Of a DNA stretch of 64,000 nucleotides, positions 45,592 through 54,177 are shown one piece after another (within the stretch, counting starts at the first letter, position 1; every line of letters begins with the position of its first letter). The position numbers and the translations under genes were made by a program. The notes beneath the pieces were generated by a model. It saw only the letters and a list, made by a program, of their open reading frames with translations, did no database searches and had not been told where the DNA came from. This DNA is from Actinomadura madurae (lineage in GTDB: Bacteria; Actinomycetota; Actinomycetes; Streptosporangiales; Streptosporangiaceae): assembly GCF_900115095.1 (NCBI RefSeq), contig NZ_FOVH01000004.1, positions 166,127 to 230,126 on the forward strand. The letters are read 5' to 3'.

Positions 45592-47447
45592 GAGCGCTTT
45601 CCTTCCACAGGTTCGTAGGTGGTCGTCAGGGTGTTCCCCTCCAACCGGGTGACGAGGTGGCCGCGCCACGTCCCGTCCGCGCGCTCGGGGAAGTCCTGCC
45701 GCCAGTGGCTCCCGCGCGTCTCCTCCCGCCGCCGCGCCGCCGCCACGATCGCGGACGCGACGGTGTGCAGGTTGGTGGCCTCCCAGGCCTCCACCCCCGG
45801 TTCGGCGTGCCCGCCGCCGAGCGCGTCAAGCTCCACCGCCGCCCTCTCCAGCCCGTCGGCTCCCCGCAGCACACCCGCGTAGGAGGTCATCACGCGCTGG
45901 ATCTCTTCCCGCAACCCGCCCGCGAGCAGCCCGCCCCCGGCCGGCAAGCCCTGCCCCACGAAGACTCCCTGCCCAAGGGAAACATCCTGCTCAAGGGAGA
46001 CTCTCTGCCCCACCGAAACGTCCTGCTCAAGGGAGACCCCCTGCCCAACGGAAACGTGCTCAAGGGAGACGTCCGGCCCCACCGAGACCTCCCGCCCCAC
46101 CGAGACGTCCCGCCCAAGGGAGACGTCCCGCTCAACGGAGACGGCGTGTGTCATGCCCGCCTCACCGTCGGCCACGGTCGGACGACCGGCAGGGTCGCCA
46201 CCGCCGTGGAGATCCTCCACGAGGGCGTCGGCGATCCGGGCGGCGAAGACGAGCCCTTCGAGAAGGGAGTTGGACGCGAGGCGGTTGGCGCCGTGGACGC
46301 CCGTGCACGCGACCTCGCCGCAGGCGTAGAGGCCCGGGACGGACGTGCGGCCGTGCAGGTCCGTGCGGACGCCGCCGCTGGCGTAGTGCGCGGCGGGGAC
46401 GACGGGGATCGGCTCCGTCACCGGGTCGATGCCGTGGTGCCTGCACGCGGCGAGGATGGTCGGGAACCGGTGCTCCCACACCGCCGCGCCGAGGTGCCGC
46501 CCGTCGAGGAGCATGCAGGACGCGCCCGTCTCGGCCATCCGGTTCATGATCCCCTTGGCGACGACGTCGCGCGGGGCGAGTTCGGCGAGTTCGTGGCGTC
46601 CGATCATGAAGCGCTCGCCGCCGTGGTCGACGAGGTGCGCCCCCTCCCCGCGCACGGCCTCGGAGATCAGCGGCTGCTGCCCCGTCGCGCCGCGGCCGAG
46701 CCACAGCACCGTCGGGTGGAACTGGACGAACTCCAGGTCGGTCGCCTCGGCCCCGGCGCGGAGCGCGAGCGCGACACCGTCGCCGGTCGACACCTCCGGG
46801 TTCGTCGTCGCGGAGAACACCTGCCCGAGCCCGCCGGTCGCGAGCACCACGGCACGGGACCGGACGGCGCCGACACCACCCGGCTGCCCCTCGCCCATGA
46901 CGTGCAGGGTGACGCCGGCCGCGCGACCGGCGGCGTCCTTCAGCAGGTCGAGGACCAGCGCGTGCTCGATCACTTCGACGCCGGAGTCCTTGAGCGCGGC
47001 GAGGAGGGCCCGGCTGATCTCGGCCCCGGTCGCGTCCCCGCCGGCGTGCGCGATGCGTCGCCGGTGGTGGCCGCCCTCCCGGGTCAGCGCGAGGTCGCCG
47101 CCGGAGCGGTCGAACGCGGTGCCGAGCTCGATCAGCCCGCGGACCGCGTCCGGGCCCTCGGTGACGAGTGCCCGGACGGCGTCCTCGTCGCACAGCCCGA
47201 CCCCGGCGGTCAGGGTGTCGGCCAGGTGCTCCAGCGGGGTGTCGTCCGGGTCCAGCGCGGCGGCGATCCCGCCCTGCGCCCAGCGGGTCGACCCCGCGTC
47301 CAGCAGGGCCTTGGTGACGAGCAGCACCCGCCCGTGCGGGCGGCACCGCAGCGCGGCGACCAGCCCGGCGATGCCGGACCCGATCACGACGACGTCGGTC
47401 TCTCGGGTCCAGCCGGGTGCGGGGGCGTGGAGAACGGAAGGGATCAC
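45588..47447 (-). CDS. nadB: L-aspartate oxidase with internal hexapeptide repeat
   Basis: 619 residues; the usual length is about 540-560. Flavoprotein oxidising L-aspartate to iminoaspartate. FAD loop VVVIGSGIAGLVAALR at residue 19, TRWAQGGIAAALDPDDTP, REGGHHRRRIAHAGGDATG, QFHPTVLW, the capping domain with EAVRGEGAHLVD, GLYACGEVACTGVHGANRL, then the helical C-terminus with the repeat at about 436-500 inserted before it. The repeat has eleven units like VSVGQD or VSLEQD. GTG 47447 has GGAGGAGGG upstream. Overlaps nadC by 4 bp. A palindrome lies 26 bp upstream. Confidence 0.95.
   Translation of the reverse strand: MIPSVLHAPAPGWTRETDVVVIGSGIAGLVAALRCRPHGRVLLVTKALLDAGSTRWAQGGIAAALDPDDTPLEHLADTLTAGVGLCDEDAVRALVTEGPDAVRGLIELGTAFDRSGGDLALTREGGHHRRRIAHAGGDATGAEISRALLAALKDSGVEVIEHALVLDLLKDAAGRAAGVTLHVMGEGQPGGVGAVRSRAVVLATGGLGQVFSATTNPEVSTGDGVALALRAGAEATDLEFVQFHPTVLWLGRGATGQQPLISEAVRGEGAHLVDHGGERFMIGRHELAELAPRDVVAKGIMNRMAETGASCMLLDGRHLGAAVWEHRFPTILAACRHHGIDPVTEPIPVVPAAHYASGGVRTDLHGRTSVPGLYACGEVACTGVHGANRLASNSLLEGLVFAARIADALVEDLHGGGDPAGRPTVADGEAGMTHAVSVERDVSLGRDVSVGREVSVGPDVSLEHVSVGQGVSLEQDVSVGQRVSLEQDVSLGQGVFVGQGLPAGGGLLAGGLREEIQRVMTSYAGVLRGADGLERAAVELDALGGGHAEPGVEAWEATNLHTVASAIVAAARRREETRGSHWRQDFPERADGTWRGHLVTRLEGNTLTTTYEPVEGKRS
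45948..46142 (-). repeat. 18-bp coding minisatellite inside nadB, eleven hexapeptide units
   Basis: 195 bp coding for ten six-residue units and one of five, pattern V-S-(V/L)-(G/E)-(Q/R)-(D/G). Underlying 18-bp units keep the reading frame. The unit sequences vary mainly in the third to sixth residue. The repeats fill the loop before the C-terminal helical domain of aspartate oxidase. Confidence 0.92.
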
Positions 47448-47472
47448 GAGCCCTCCTCCGGGGTCGGTTCTC

Positions 47473-47483
47473 GTCATTATGAC
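47473..47483. promoter_or_regulatory. 11-bp palindrome upstream of nadB
   Basis: GTCATTATGAC is a perfect palindrome 26 bp upstream of the nadB start, overlapping a CATAAT -10-like box on the minus strand. An NAD-responsive repressor (NrtR/NadQ type) would be a sensible candidate, but the match to those motifs is only loose. Confidence 0.35.
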
Positions 47484-47560
47484 CCTAACCCCGAACCGCG
47501 CCCGCGCCCGCCCCCCTCTAACCGCCAGAACACCCGCCGACGCGCACCCCCGCACACCAC

Positions 47561-47840
47561 TGCGCTGGGACCTAACCCCTCCCCGAAGGCACGCACCTAA
47601 CGTTCACCAGCGACGGCCAGCACACCCCAGGACGCCAGGCGGTCTTGCAAAGGACACCGCACAGAGAACCAACCCCCTCCCCGAAGGGAGGCACCCAGCG
47701 TTCACCAGCGACGGCCAGCACACCCCAGGACGCCAGGCGGTCTTGCAAAGGACACCACTGCGCAGGGAACCCTCCGATGGCACGCACCCAGCGTTCACCG
47801 GCGTGCAGCTCACCCCAGGCGCTGGGGCGGTCTCGAAAGG
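47561..47840. repeat. About 95-bp tandem repeats, three copies
   Basis: A 58-bp block beginning CGTTCACCAGCGACGGCCAG is identical at 47601-47658 and 47699-47756, with a shorter, decayed third copy starting at 47792. The spacer between blocks is also shared (ACC, CCTCCCCGAAG, GCACC pattern), giving a period of 93-98 bp. Function unknown; no gene or terminator is evident inside. Confidence 0.9.
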
Positions 47841-47848
47841 GGGAGGTG

Positions 47849-48265
47849 TCAGTTGTGGATGAGGTCGCCGCGGGTGGTGTTCGTGCCGGGGACGGGCTCG
47901 GCGGGGTCGTCGCCCAGGGAGATGATCTTGTTCGAGCGGTCGACGTGCACGACCGAAGGGGTGAAGTCGCGGGCCTCGGCGTCGGTCATCTGGGCGTAGC
48001 TGATGATGATGACCAGGTCGCCGGGCTGGACGAGGCGGGCGGCGGCGCCGTTGATGCCGATGACGCCGGAGCCGCGCTCGCCGGCGATCAGGTAGGTCTC
48101 CAGGCGGGCGCCGTTGTCGATGTCGACGACGGAGACCTGCTCGCCGGGGAGGAGGTCCGCGGCGTCCATCAGGTCCTGGTCGATGGTCAGCGAGCCGACG
48201 TAGTGCAGGTCGGCCTGCGTGACCGTCGCTCGGTGGATCTTCGACTTGAACATCGTCCGGAACAT
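47849..48265 (-). CDS. panD: Aspartate 1-decarboxylase (pyruvoyl-dependent)
   Basis: 138 residues. Makes beta-alanine for pantothenate. The proenzyme self-cleaves at Gly24-Ser25 in HYVGSLTID to form the pyruvoyl group. [20 protein letters not shown] and [30 protein letters not shown] segments are typical, as is [15 protein letters not shown] 48265 overlaps the panC stop by one base (TGATG), so translation is coupled. About 20 extra residues at the C-terminus ([16 protein letters not shown]) are seen in other actinobacteria too. Confidence 0.96.
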   Translation of the reverse strand: MFRTMFKSKIHRATVTQADLHYVGSLTIDQDLMDAADLLPGEQVSVVDIDNGARLETYLIAGERGSGVIGINGAAARLVQPGDLVIIISYAQMTDAEARDFTPSVVHVDRSNKIISLGDDPAEPVPGTNTTRGDLIHN

Positions 48266-49122
48266 CAGCGCTCCTTGCCGAAATGGAGGGACACGTTGTC
48301 GATCAGGTGGGTGGCGCCGACGCGGCCGGCGACGGCGAGGACGGCCGGGCCGGTGTGGGAGGACGCGACCGGGGCGAAGGTCGAGGGGTCGACCAGGACC
48401 AGGTAGTCGAGGTCCAGCGGCGGGTCGGCCGCGCCGGCCTTGTCGAGGACGGTGCCGGCGGCGGCCAGCACCGCGTCCGGGCCGGCGGGGGCGGCGTCCG
48501 CGCCGGCGCGCAGGGCGCGCGACAGGGCCAGGGCCGTCCGGCGCTCGGCGGCGGAGAGGTACCGGTTGCGGCTCGACAGCGCCAGGCCGTCCGGCTCGCG
48601 GACGGTCGCGCCGCCCACGATCCGGACGGGGACGTCCAGGTCGGCGACCATCCGGCGGATCATCGCGAGCTGCTGCGCGTCCTTCTCCCCGAAGATCGCC
48701 ACGTCGGGCCGGACGAGGTTGAGCAGCTTCAGCACGACCGTGAGCATCCCGTCGAAGTGGCCGGGGCGCGCGGCGCCCTCCACGACCTCGCCCATGGGGC
48801 CCGACCTGACGGTGACCTGCGGCTCGTCCGGGTACATGACGTCGCGATCGGGCGCGAATACGAGGTCGGCGCCTTCGGCGGCGCAGGCCTCGACGTCGGT
48901 GGCGAACGTCCGCGGGTAGCGGTCGAAGTCCTCGCCGGGGCCGAACTGGAGCGGGTTGACGAAGATGCTGACCGCGACCGAGTCCGCCAGGCCCCGGGCC
49001 TGCCGGATCAGGGAGCGGTGCCCCTCGTGCAGCGCCCCCATGGTCGGGACGAACGCGAGCGTGCCCCCGGCCTGGGAGCGGGCCTCGGCAAGCTCCTCCC
49101 GCGTCCTCGCGATGATCACCAA
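48265..49122 (-). CDS. panC: Pantoate--beta-alanine ligase
   Basis: 285 residues. Joins pantoate and beta-alanine with ATP to give pantothenate. HIGH-like segment [18 protein letters not shown] at about 25-42, the pantoate site [33 protein letters not shown], and the KMSKS-like [11 protein letters not shown] at about 185. Complete. It follows the DUF2520 gene by 12 bp and overlaps panD by one base, giving the order DUF2520 / panC / panD. Confidence 0.97.
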   Translation of the reverse strand: MVIIARTREELAEARSQAGGTLAFVPTMGALHEGHRSLIRQARGLADSVAVSIFVNPLQFGPGEDFDRYPRTFATDVEACAAEGADLVFAPDRDVMYPDEPQVTVRSGPMGEVVEGAARPGHFDGMLTVVLKLLNLVRPDVAIFGEKDAQQLAMIRRMVADLDVPVRIVGGATVREPDGLALSSRNRYLSAAERRTALALSRALRAGADAAPAGPDAVLAAAGTVLDKAGAADPPLDLDYLVLVDPSTFAPVASSHTGPAVLAVAGRVGATHLIDNVSLHFGKER

Positions 49123-49134
49123 ACCTCCCTGGGG

Positions 49135-50109
49135 TCAGTCGGCCAGCGCTTCGAGGAGCCGTTCGGCGTCCTCGGGCTTGAGCAGTCCGGCGCCGAGCGC
49201 CCGGTCGGCGGTGAGGCGGGCGAGCGCGACGTAGGCGCGGCGGCTCTCCGGCGACACCGTGGCCAGCTCGGCGACGTGGCCGGCGACCGTCCCCGCGTCG
49301 CCGCGGGCGACCGGGCCGGTGAGGCCGTCGATGCCGAGGCGCAGCCCGTTGTCGAGCGCGGCGCCGAGGAGCGGGCCGAGCATCCGGCCGGGTTCGGCCA
49401 CGCCGGCGCGGGCCAGCAGGTCCATCGACTCGACGACCAGCGTGACCAGGTGGTTCGCGCCCCCGGCGAGCGCCGCGTGGTAGAGCGGGCGGGCCTCTTC
49501 GGTGATCCAGACGGGCTCGCCGCCCATCTCCAGGACGAGCGCCTCGGCGACCGGGCGCAGCGGCTCGGGCGAGGTGACGCCGAACGAGATGCCGGTGAGC
49601 CGGTTCACGTCGTCCGGGCGCCCGGTGAAGGTCATCACGGGGTGCAGGGCCAGCGGCAGGGCGCCCGCGCGGGTGAGCGGGTCGAGGACGGCGGTTCCGT
49701 ACCGTCCGCTGGTGTGCATGACGAGCTTGCCCGTGACCGGGACGCCCGCCGGGACCAGGCCGCCGGCCAGCTCGGGCAGCGCGTCGTCCGGGACGGTCAG
49801 CAGCACCAGGTCGGCGGCGGCGACCACGTCCTGCGGCGGGGCGGTGGCCGCGCCGGGGAGGCGTTCCTCGACGCGCGCCCGGGACCGCTCGGAGACGGCC
49901 GCCGCGGCGACCACGCGGTGGCCCGCGCGGGACAGCGCGGCGCCGAGCGCCGTGCCGACGCGGCCGGCGCCGACGACGCCGACCGCGAGCCGCGCGGGCC
50001 TGTCCGCAGGTGTCTCCTCGCTCTTCCGGGGGGTGCGGGGGGACGTCCCCCCGGAAGAGCCCGGCCCGTTTCCGGGCGTGCCGGAAGAGGGCGTGACCTC
50101 TGGGTCCAT
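49135..50109 (-). CDS. Rossmann-like and DUF2520 domain protein
   Basis: 324 residues. NAD(P)-binding Rossmann fold starting near 42 ([20 protein letters not shown]), then a helical domain (DUF2520) from about 190 with [20 protein letters not shown]. The fold resembles ketopantoate or prephenate reductases, and its constant place before panC-panD in actinobacteria (Rv3603c, from memory) suggests a role in pantothenate synthesis, possibly ketopantoate reduction, unproved. The first 40 residues are Gly/Ser/Pro-rich and are coded across a strong hairpin (50021-50059). ATG 50109 follows GGAACG; no later start codon fits. Confidence 0.88.
   Translation of the reverse strand: MDPEVTPSSGTPGNGPGSSGGTSPRTPRKSEETPADRPARLAVGVVGAGRVGTALGAALSRAGHRVVAAAAVSERSRARVEERLPGAATAPPQDVVAAADLVLLTVPDDALPELAGGLVPAGVPVTGKLVMHTSGRYGTAVLDPLTRAGALPLALHPVMTFTGRPDDVNRLTGISFGVTSPEPLRPVAEALVLEMGGEPVWITEEARPLYHAALAGGANHLVTLVVESMDLLARAGVAEPGRMLGPLLGAALDNGLRLGIDGLTGPVARGDAGTVAGHVAELATVSPESRRAYVALARLTADRALGAGLLKPEDAERLLEALAD
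50021..50059 (-). promoter_or_regulatory. Strong hairpin within the first codons of the DUF2520 gene
   Basis: CTCTTCCGGGGGG (50021-50033) pairs perfectly with CCCCCCGGAAGAG (50047-50059). The 13-base loop could also form an alternative GGGGGGACGTCCCCCC helix. A second CCGGAAGAG copy lies nearby at about 50087-50095. It could reduce translation of the DUF2520 / panC / panD operon. Confidence 0.5.
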
Positions 50110-50216
50110 CGGTTTCGTTCCAGTCCTCAGGTAGGTACCGGACGTGCGCGCACCAGGGTACCCGCGGGACCCGGCCGCGCGGTCCGGTGGGTGACGATCG
50201 TCACCCCGCCCCCCAT

Positions 50217-52712
50217 TCAGTCATGCGCGAGGGACTCCACGACGGACGCCTTCGCGGCGCGTCGCGCCGGCATGACCGCGGCGATCATGCCGGCCGCGCC
50301 GGCCAGGACGACGAACCCGATCACCTGGACGTAGGGCAGCGCGAAGATCGAGTCGACCGCCATCGCGTTCGTCGCGGCCCATCCGAACCCGATGCCGAGC
50401 ACGACCCCTGTGAACGCGCCGATCACGGCCATGACGAGCGCCTCGACCGACAGCATCCGGCGGAGCTGGCGCTTGGTGAGGCCGAGGGCGCGCAGCAGCG
50501 CCGACTCCCGCGTCCGCTCCACGACCGACAGGGTCAGCGTGTTCGCGATGCCGAACAGCGCGATGACAATCGCCAGGCCGAGCAGCCCGCCGAAGATCAT
50601 CAGCACCATGTCGATCGCCTTGCTCATCGACTCCTCGAACTCGGCGGACGACACCACCTTCGCGGCCGGGTAGGGCCGCGCGGCGTCCTCCACCGCCCTG
50701 CGGGCCTGGGACGCGGGGATCTCGTCGCGGGTCTTGACGTAGATCCCGACGGGGTCCCGGACGCCGAAGTACCGGATGAAGTCCGCCTCCGGGATCATGA
50801 TCCCGTCGAGGCTCGATCCCGCCCCGTACACGGCGGTGATCTTCACCGGGACGGTGCCGCTGGGCGTCCGGACCTGGACGGTCTGGCCGAGCCCCCGGCC
50901 GGACACCTTGGCCGTCGCCTCGTCCACCATCGCGGTGCCCGGCTTCTGCGCGCCGGCGAGCGTGCCCTGCTTCATGTCGGGCTTGAGGATCGTGCCGAGC
51001 GCGGAGGGGGTGATCGTGGAGATGTCGCCGTCGTCGCCGGCGACCGTGGTCTCCTCGCGGCGCTCCTCCACGACGTCGGTGACCTCGGGCCGCGTGCGCA
51101 GCGACTCGGCGAGCGCGTGCGGGACGGTCCCGTCGAAGTCCTGCGTCCGGATCTGGAACTGGACGGGGAACTGCTCCTCCAGCTTGGACGACGCCGTCGC
51201 CTTGCCGCTCGCGGCGACCACCGCGAACAGGCTCATCAGCCCGACGCCGACGGTCAGCGCGATCGTGGTGGTGGCGGTGCGGCGGGGCGCGCGCTGCGCG
51301 TTGGAGACCGCGAGCCGTCCCGGGACGCCGCCGAGCCGGCCCGGGACCGCGCCCGCGAGCCGTCCGAGCGGGCGGACGAGCGCCGGCATCGCCGCGATCA
51401 CGGCGAGGAAGAACACGCCGCCGGCGAACGCGACCACGTACATCGCGGTCTCGCCCTTCTCCATGACGACCGAGCCGAGCGTCCCGAGGGCGAGCCCGGC
51501 GGCGCCGAGCACGGCGGCTACCCCGGTGCGGATCCAGCCGAGCCGGAACCGGCCGCTGCCCGGCTCCAGGTCGGCGCGCAGCGCGGCGACCGGCGCGACG
51601 CGGGTGGCGGCGCGGGCCGGCAGCAGCGCGGACAGGACGGTCACCACGACCCCGATCAGCAGGCCGATGACGATCGTGCGGACCGCCAGGGACGGCCCGG
51701 CGACGGCCACGGCGGCGTTCAGCCGGTTGACCGCGACCAGCGCGCCCTCGCCGAGGCCGACGCCGGCGACGAGGCCGAGCAGCGAGCCGACCAGGCCGAC
51801 GGCGAAGGACTCCGCGAGGACGCCGCCGAACACCTGCCGGCGGGTCGCGCCGACGCAGCGCAGCAGCGCCATCTCCCGCATCCGCTGCGCGATCAGGATC
51901 GAGAACGTGTTGTAGATGACGAGGGCGGACACGAGCATCGCGACCAGCCCGAAGATCAGCAGCCCGCTTCGGATGATCTTGGTGTCGGCGCCGGCCGCCT
52001 TCGCCAGCCGCGCGCCGAGCTCCTCGCCCGTGAACACGTCGTAGGAGCCGCCCGCGGCGGCCTTCACCGCGGCCTTGTTCCCGCCCGTGATGTCGAGCTC
52101 GCGGTAGGTCTTCTCACCGGTCATCCGCATCGCGGTCGCGGGGTCGAAGCCCACGGCGCCGCGGAAGCTCGCCTCCTGGTCGATGCCGAAGTCGACCAGG
52201 CCGGCGACCCGGAACCGGTGCGGTCGTTCCTTCCCGTCCAGGACGGTGACGGTGTCGCCGACGCCGAAGCCCTCCCGCTTGGCGAGCTTGGTGTCCAGGA
52301 CGGCCTCGCCGCCTCCGGAGGGCGGCCGTCCCTTGTCGACGTCGTAGCGCAGCAGCCGTCCCGACGGCACGGACATGCCGACGGTCGGGAAGTCGCCGAC
52401 GGCCTTGCCGTCCCTGCCGACCAGTGCGGCGTCGCCCTGCACGACCCCCTGCGCGTCCGTCACGCCGGGCAGCGCCCTGACCTTGCCGAGCAGGTCGGCC
52501 GGGACGCCCTCGTCGGGGTCGTCGCTCTTGGGGACGACCGCGAGGTCCACCTTGTCGGCGGACTTCGCGAACGTCTTGGAGATGCCCTTGTCCATCGTGT
52601 CCGTGAGGACGAACGTCCCCGAGATGAACCCGACGCCGAGGGTGATCGCGACCGCCGTCAGCAGCAGCCGCAGCTTGTGGGCCCGCAGGCCCGCCAGAGT
52701 CGTCCGCAGCAT
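50217..52712 (-). CDS. ABC transporter permease, large FtsX type (two FtsX domains)
   Basis: 831 residues. N-terminal helix (LLLTAVAITLGVGFISGTFV), an outer domain, a first FtsX block near 260-400 with IAQRMREMALLRCVGATRRQ, a second outer domain (500-700) and a second FtsX block at the end with VERTRESALLRALGLTKRQL. About ten membrane segments. This type exports lipids, peptides or antimicrobial compounds with the ATPase directly upstream. The start (ATG 52712) lies 1 bp after the ATPase stop. Confidence 0.94.
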   Translation of the reverse strand: MLRTTLAGLRAHKLRLLLTAVAITLGVGFISGTFVLTDTMDKGISKTFAKSADKVDLAVVPKSDDPDEGVPADLLGKVRALPGVTDAQGVVQGDAALVGRDGKAVGDFPTVGMSVPSGRLLRYDVDKGRPPSGGGEAVLDTKLAKREGFGVGDTVTVLDGKERPHRFRVAGLVDFGIDQEASFRGAVGFDPATAMRMTGEKTYRELDITGGNKAAVKAAAGGSYDVFTGEELGARLAKAAGADTKIIRSGLLIFGLVAMLVSALVIYNTFSILIAQRMREMALLRCVGATRRQVFGGVLAESFAVGLVGSLLGLVAGVGLGEGALVAVNRLNAAVAVAGPSLAVRTIVIGLLIGVVVTVLSALLPARAATRVAPVAALRADLEPGSGRFRLGWIRTGVAAVLGAAGLALGTLGSVVMEKGETAMYVVAFAGGVFFLAVIAAMPALVRPLGRLAGAVPGRLGGVPGRLAVSNAQRAPRRTATTTIALTVGVGLMSLFAVVAASGKATASSKLEEQFPVQFQIRTQDFDGTVPHALAESLRTRPEVTDVVEERREETTVAGDDGDISTITPSALGTILKPDMKQGTLAGAQKPGTAMVDEATAKVSGRGLGQTVQVRTPSGTVPVKITAVYGAGSSLDGIMIPEADFIRYFGVRDPVGIYVKTRDEIPASQARRAVEDAARPYPAAKVVSSAEFEESMSKAIDMVLMIFGGLLGLAIVIALFGIANTLTLSVVERTRESALLRALGLTKRQLRRMLSVEALVMAVIGAFTGVVLGIGFGWAATNAMAVDSIFALPYVQVIGFVVLAGAAGMIAAVMPARRAAKASVVESLAHD

Positions 52713-52713
52713 C

Positions 52714-53487
52714 TCAGGCCCCCAGGCTCTTGAGCCGGTCCAGGACGGCGGCCGGGGTCGGCTGGACGATCTCGGAGACGATCTGCCCGTCGCGCAGGAA
52801 CACCACCCGGTCCGCGTACGACGCGGCCACCGGGTCGTGGGTGACCATCACGATCGTCTGCCCCATCTCGCGGACCGAGGTGCGCAGGAACCCCAGCACC
52901 TCGGCGCCCGCGCGGGAGTCGAGGTTGCCGGTCGGCTCGTCCGCGAAGATCACCTCGGGCCGGGCGACGATCGCGCGGGCGCACGCGACGCGCTGCTGTT
53001 GCCCGCCCGACAGCTCGCTCGGCCGGTGCCCGAGCCGGTCGCGGAGCCCGAGCGTGTCGACGACGTGGCCGAACCACGCCCGGTCCGGCTTGCGGCCGGC
53101 CAGCTCCATCGGGAGCAGGATGTTCTGCTCGGCGGTGAGCGTCGGCAGCAGGTTGAACGCCTGGAACACGAACCCGACGCGGTCGCGGCGCAGCAGCGTC
53201 AGCCGCCGGTCGCCCATCCCGGTGATCTCGGCGTCGCCGAGCACGATCCGCCCGCCGGTGACCGTGTCCAGCCCGGCCAGGCAGTGCATCAGCGTCGACT
53301 TCCCGGACCCGGACGGGCCCATGATCGCGGTGAACGCGCTCCGGGCGAACCCGACGCTGACCCCGCGCAGCGCGTGCACGGCCGCGTCCCCGGACCCGTA
53401 CACCTTCGACACGCCCTCGGCGGTGACGGCCGGCAGGACCGCGGCGGCCGGGGCTCCCCCGGGCTGTTCGGCGAACGTGCTGGTCAC
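52714..53487 (-). CDS. ABC transporter ATP-binding protein
   Basis: 257 residues. Walker A GPSGSGKST near 57, Q-loop FVFQAFNLLPTL, ABC signature LSGGQQQRVACARAI, Walker B VIFADEPTGNLDSR, and His in MVTHDPVAASYADR. Typical LolD/MacB-class ATPase that partners the FtsX-type permease. GTG 53487 has GGAG four bases upstream. A perfect 20-bp palindrome with a two-base centre lies 115 bp upstream and may regulate the pair. Confidence 0.95.
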   Translation of the reverse strand: MTSTFAEQPGGAPAAAVLPAVTAEGVSKVYGSGDAAVHALRGVSVGFARSAFTAIMGPSGSGKSTLMHCLAGLDTVTGGRIVLGDAEITGMGDRRLTLLRRDRVGFVFQAFNLLPTLTAEQNILLPMELAGRKPDRAWFGHVVDTLGLRDRLGHRPSELSGGQQQRVACARAIVARPEVIFADEPTGNLDSRAGAEVLGFLRTSVREMGQTIVMVTHDPVAASYADRVVFLRDGQIVSEIVQPTPAAVLDRLKSLGA

Positions 53488-53601
53488 GGTGACTCCTTCG
53501 TGGTCGTGGATGATCGTGCTCCACGCTAGGAATCCGCGGCGTCCCTGCCATCGCCCCGGCGTCCACGGTCCGCGTCACTCTCACGGCTATCCGCGGCGCC
53601 T

Positions 53602-53623
53602 CTGTACGACTTGAGTCGTACAG
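53602..53623. promoter_or_regulatory. Perfect inverted repeat, candidate operator
   Basis: CTGTACGACT (53602-53611) and AGTCGTACAG (53614-53623) with a two-base centre, upstream of the ABC exporter genes. The form suits a TetR-, PadR- or MarR-type dimer; none of these is encoded next door. Confidence 0.6.
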
Positions 53624-53672
53624 CCGGGTCCACCCGGCCTCCGACCGCCCCTGCTCCGGGCGGGCACGCGAA

Positions 53673-53703
53673 AGCGCCGGAGACCCCGCGGGGCTCCGGC
53701 GCT
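53673..53703 (-). terminator. Terminator after the chaplin gene
   Basis: AGCGCCGGAG (53673-53682) pairs with CTCCGGCGCT (53694-53703); inside the loop CCCC and GGGG can extend the stem. It lies 36 bp past the chaplin stop. Confidence 0.75.
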
Positions 53704-53739
53704 CTTCGGTCACGGGCTCGGCGCCCGCACGCGCGATCG

Positions 53740-54018
53740 TCAGTTGTGGACGGACGCGCCGCCCTTGCAGCCCGCCTGGGCGCCGCCGATCACGGCCACG
53801 GCGTTGCCGCAGACGTCGATCGGGATGGAGATCGGCGCGATCACCTGGGTCCCGTTCAGCAGGCCGACGTTGGGGCCGGTCGAGTTGTCGTTGAACGAGC
53901 CGTGGTGCTTCTTGCCGTGGTCGCCACCGTAGACGGCGGCGTAGGCGGGCGTCGCGGCCAGAGCGGAGCCGGCGACGGCGAGGCCGAGGATGCCGGTGGC
54001 GGCAAGCTTCTTGATCAC
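53740..54018 (-). CDS. Short chaplin (surface amyloid protein)
   Basis: 92 residues. Secreted hydrophobic coat protein that lowers surface tension and covers aerial hyphae and spores. A signal peptide (LAATGILGLAVAGSALA) ends near residue 28; a short His/Lys/Gly-rich linker is followed by the chaplin domain, which begins GPNVGLLNGTQV and contains VCGNAVAVIGGAQAGC, the two cysteines C70 and C84 expected to form a disulphide. Single domain, so the short class without cell-wall anchor. ATG 54018 has GGGAGGA upstream. Its own terminator follows, so it is transcribed alone. Confidence 0.9.
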   Translation of the reverse strand: MIKKLAATGILGLAVAGSALAATPAYAAVYGGDHGKKHHGSFNDNSTGPNVGLLNGTQVIAPISIPIDVCGNAVAVIGGAQAGCKGGASVHN

Positions 54019-54177
54019 GAGTGTCCTCCCGTACGTGGGCCAAGAGACCCGATATGACTGGTGCCGACGTCCGCCATGTGGACGGCGTCGCGTACGGTAG
54101 TTACCCAGCTACTCTTAGGTAGACCAATCCCCCACGTCACGATGAATGCAAAAAGTCGCCATCGAGTGACCGGCTCG

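Larger units (their letters stand above)
47448..47848. other. Gene-free interval upstream of nadB
   Basis: 401 bp between nadB and panD. It holds the palindrome at 47473-47483 with a CATAAT -10-like box, and the tandem repeats at 47561-47840. Small frames on the minus strand across the repeats have no ribosome-binding site. Confidence 0.6.

Noticed and set aside
47561..47840. CRISPR-like or attachment-site array
   Set aside because: Only three copies, a period of about 95 bp, no constant repeat/spacer structure and no integrase gene.
50187..52733. Long plus-strand open frame across the FtsX-type permease
   Set aside because: Antisense artefact; composition is dominated by Arg, Asp, Gly and His and no domain is seen.
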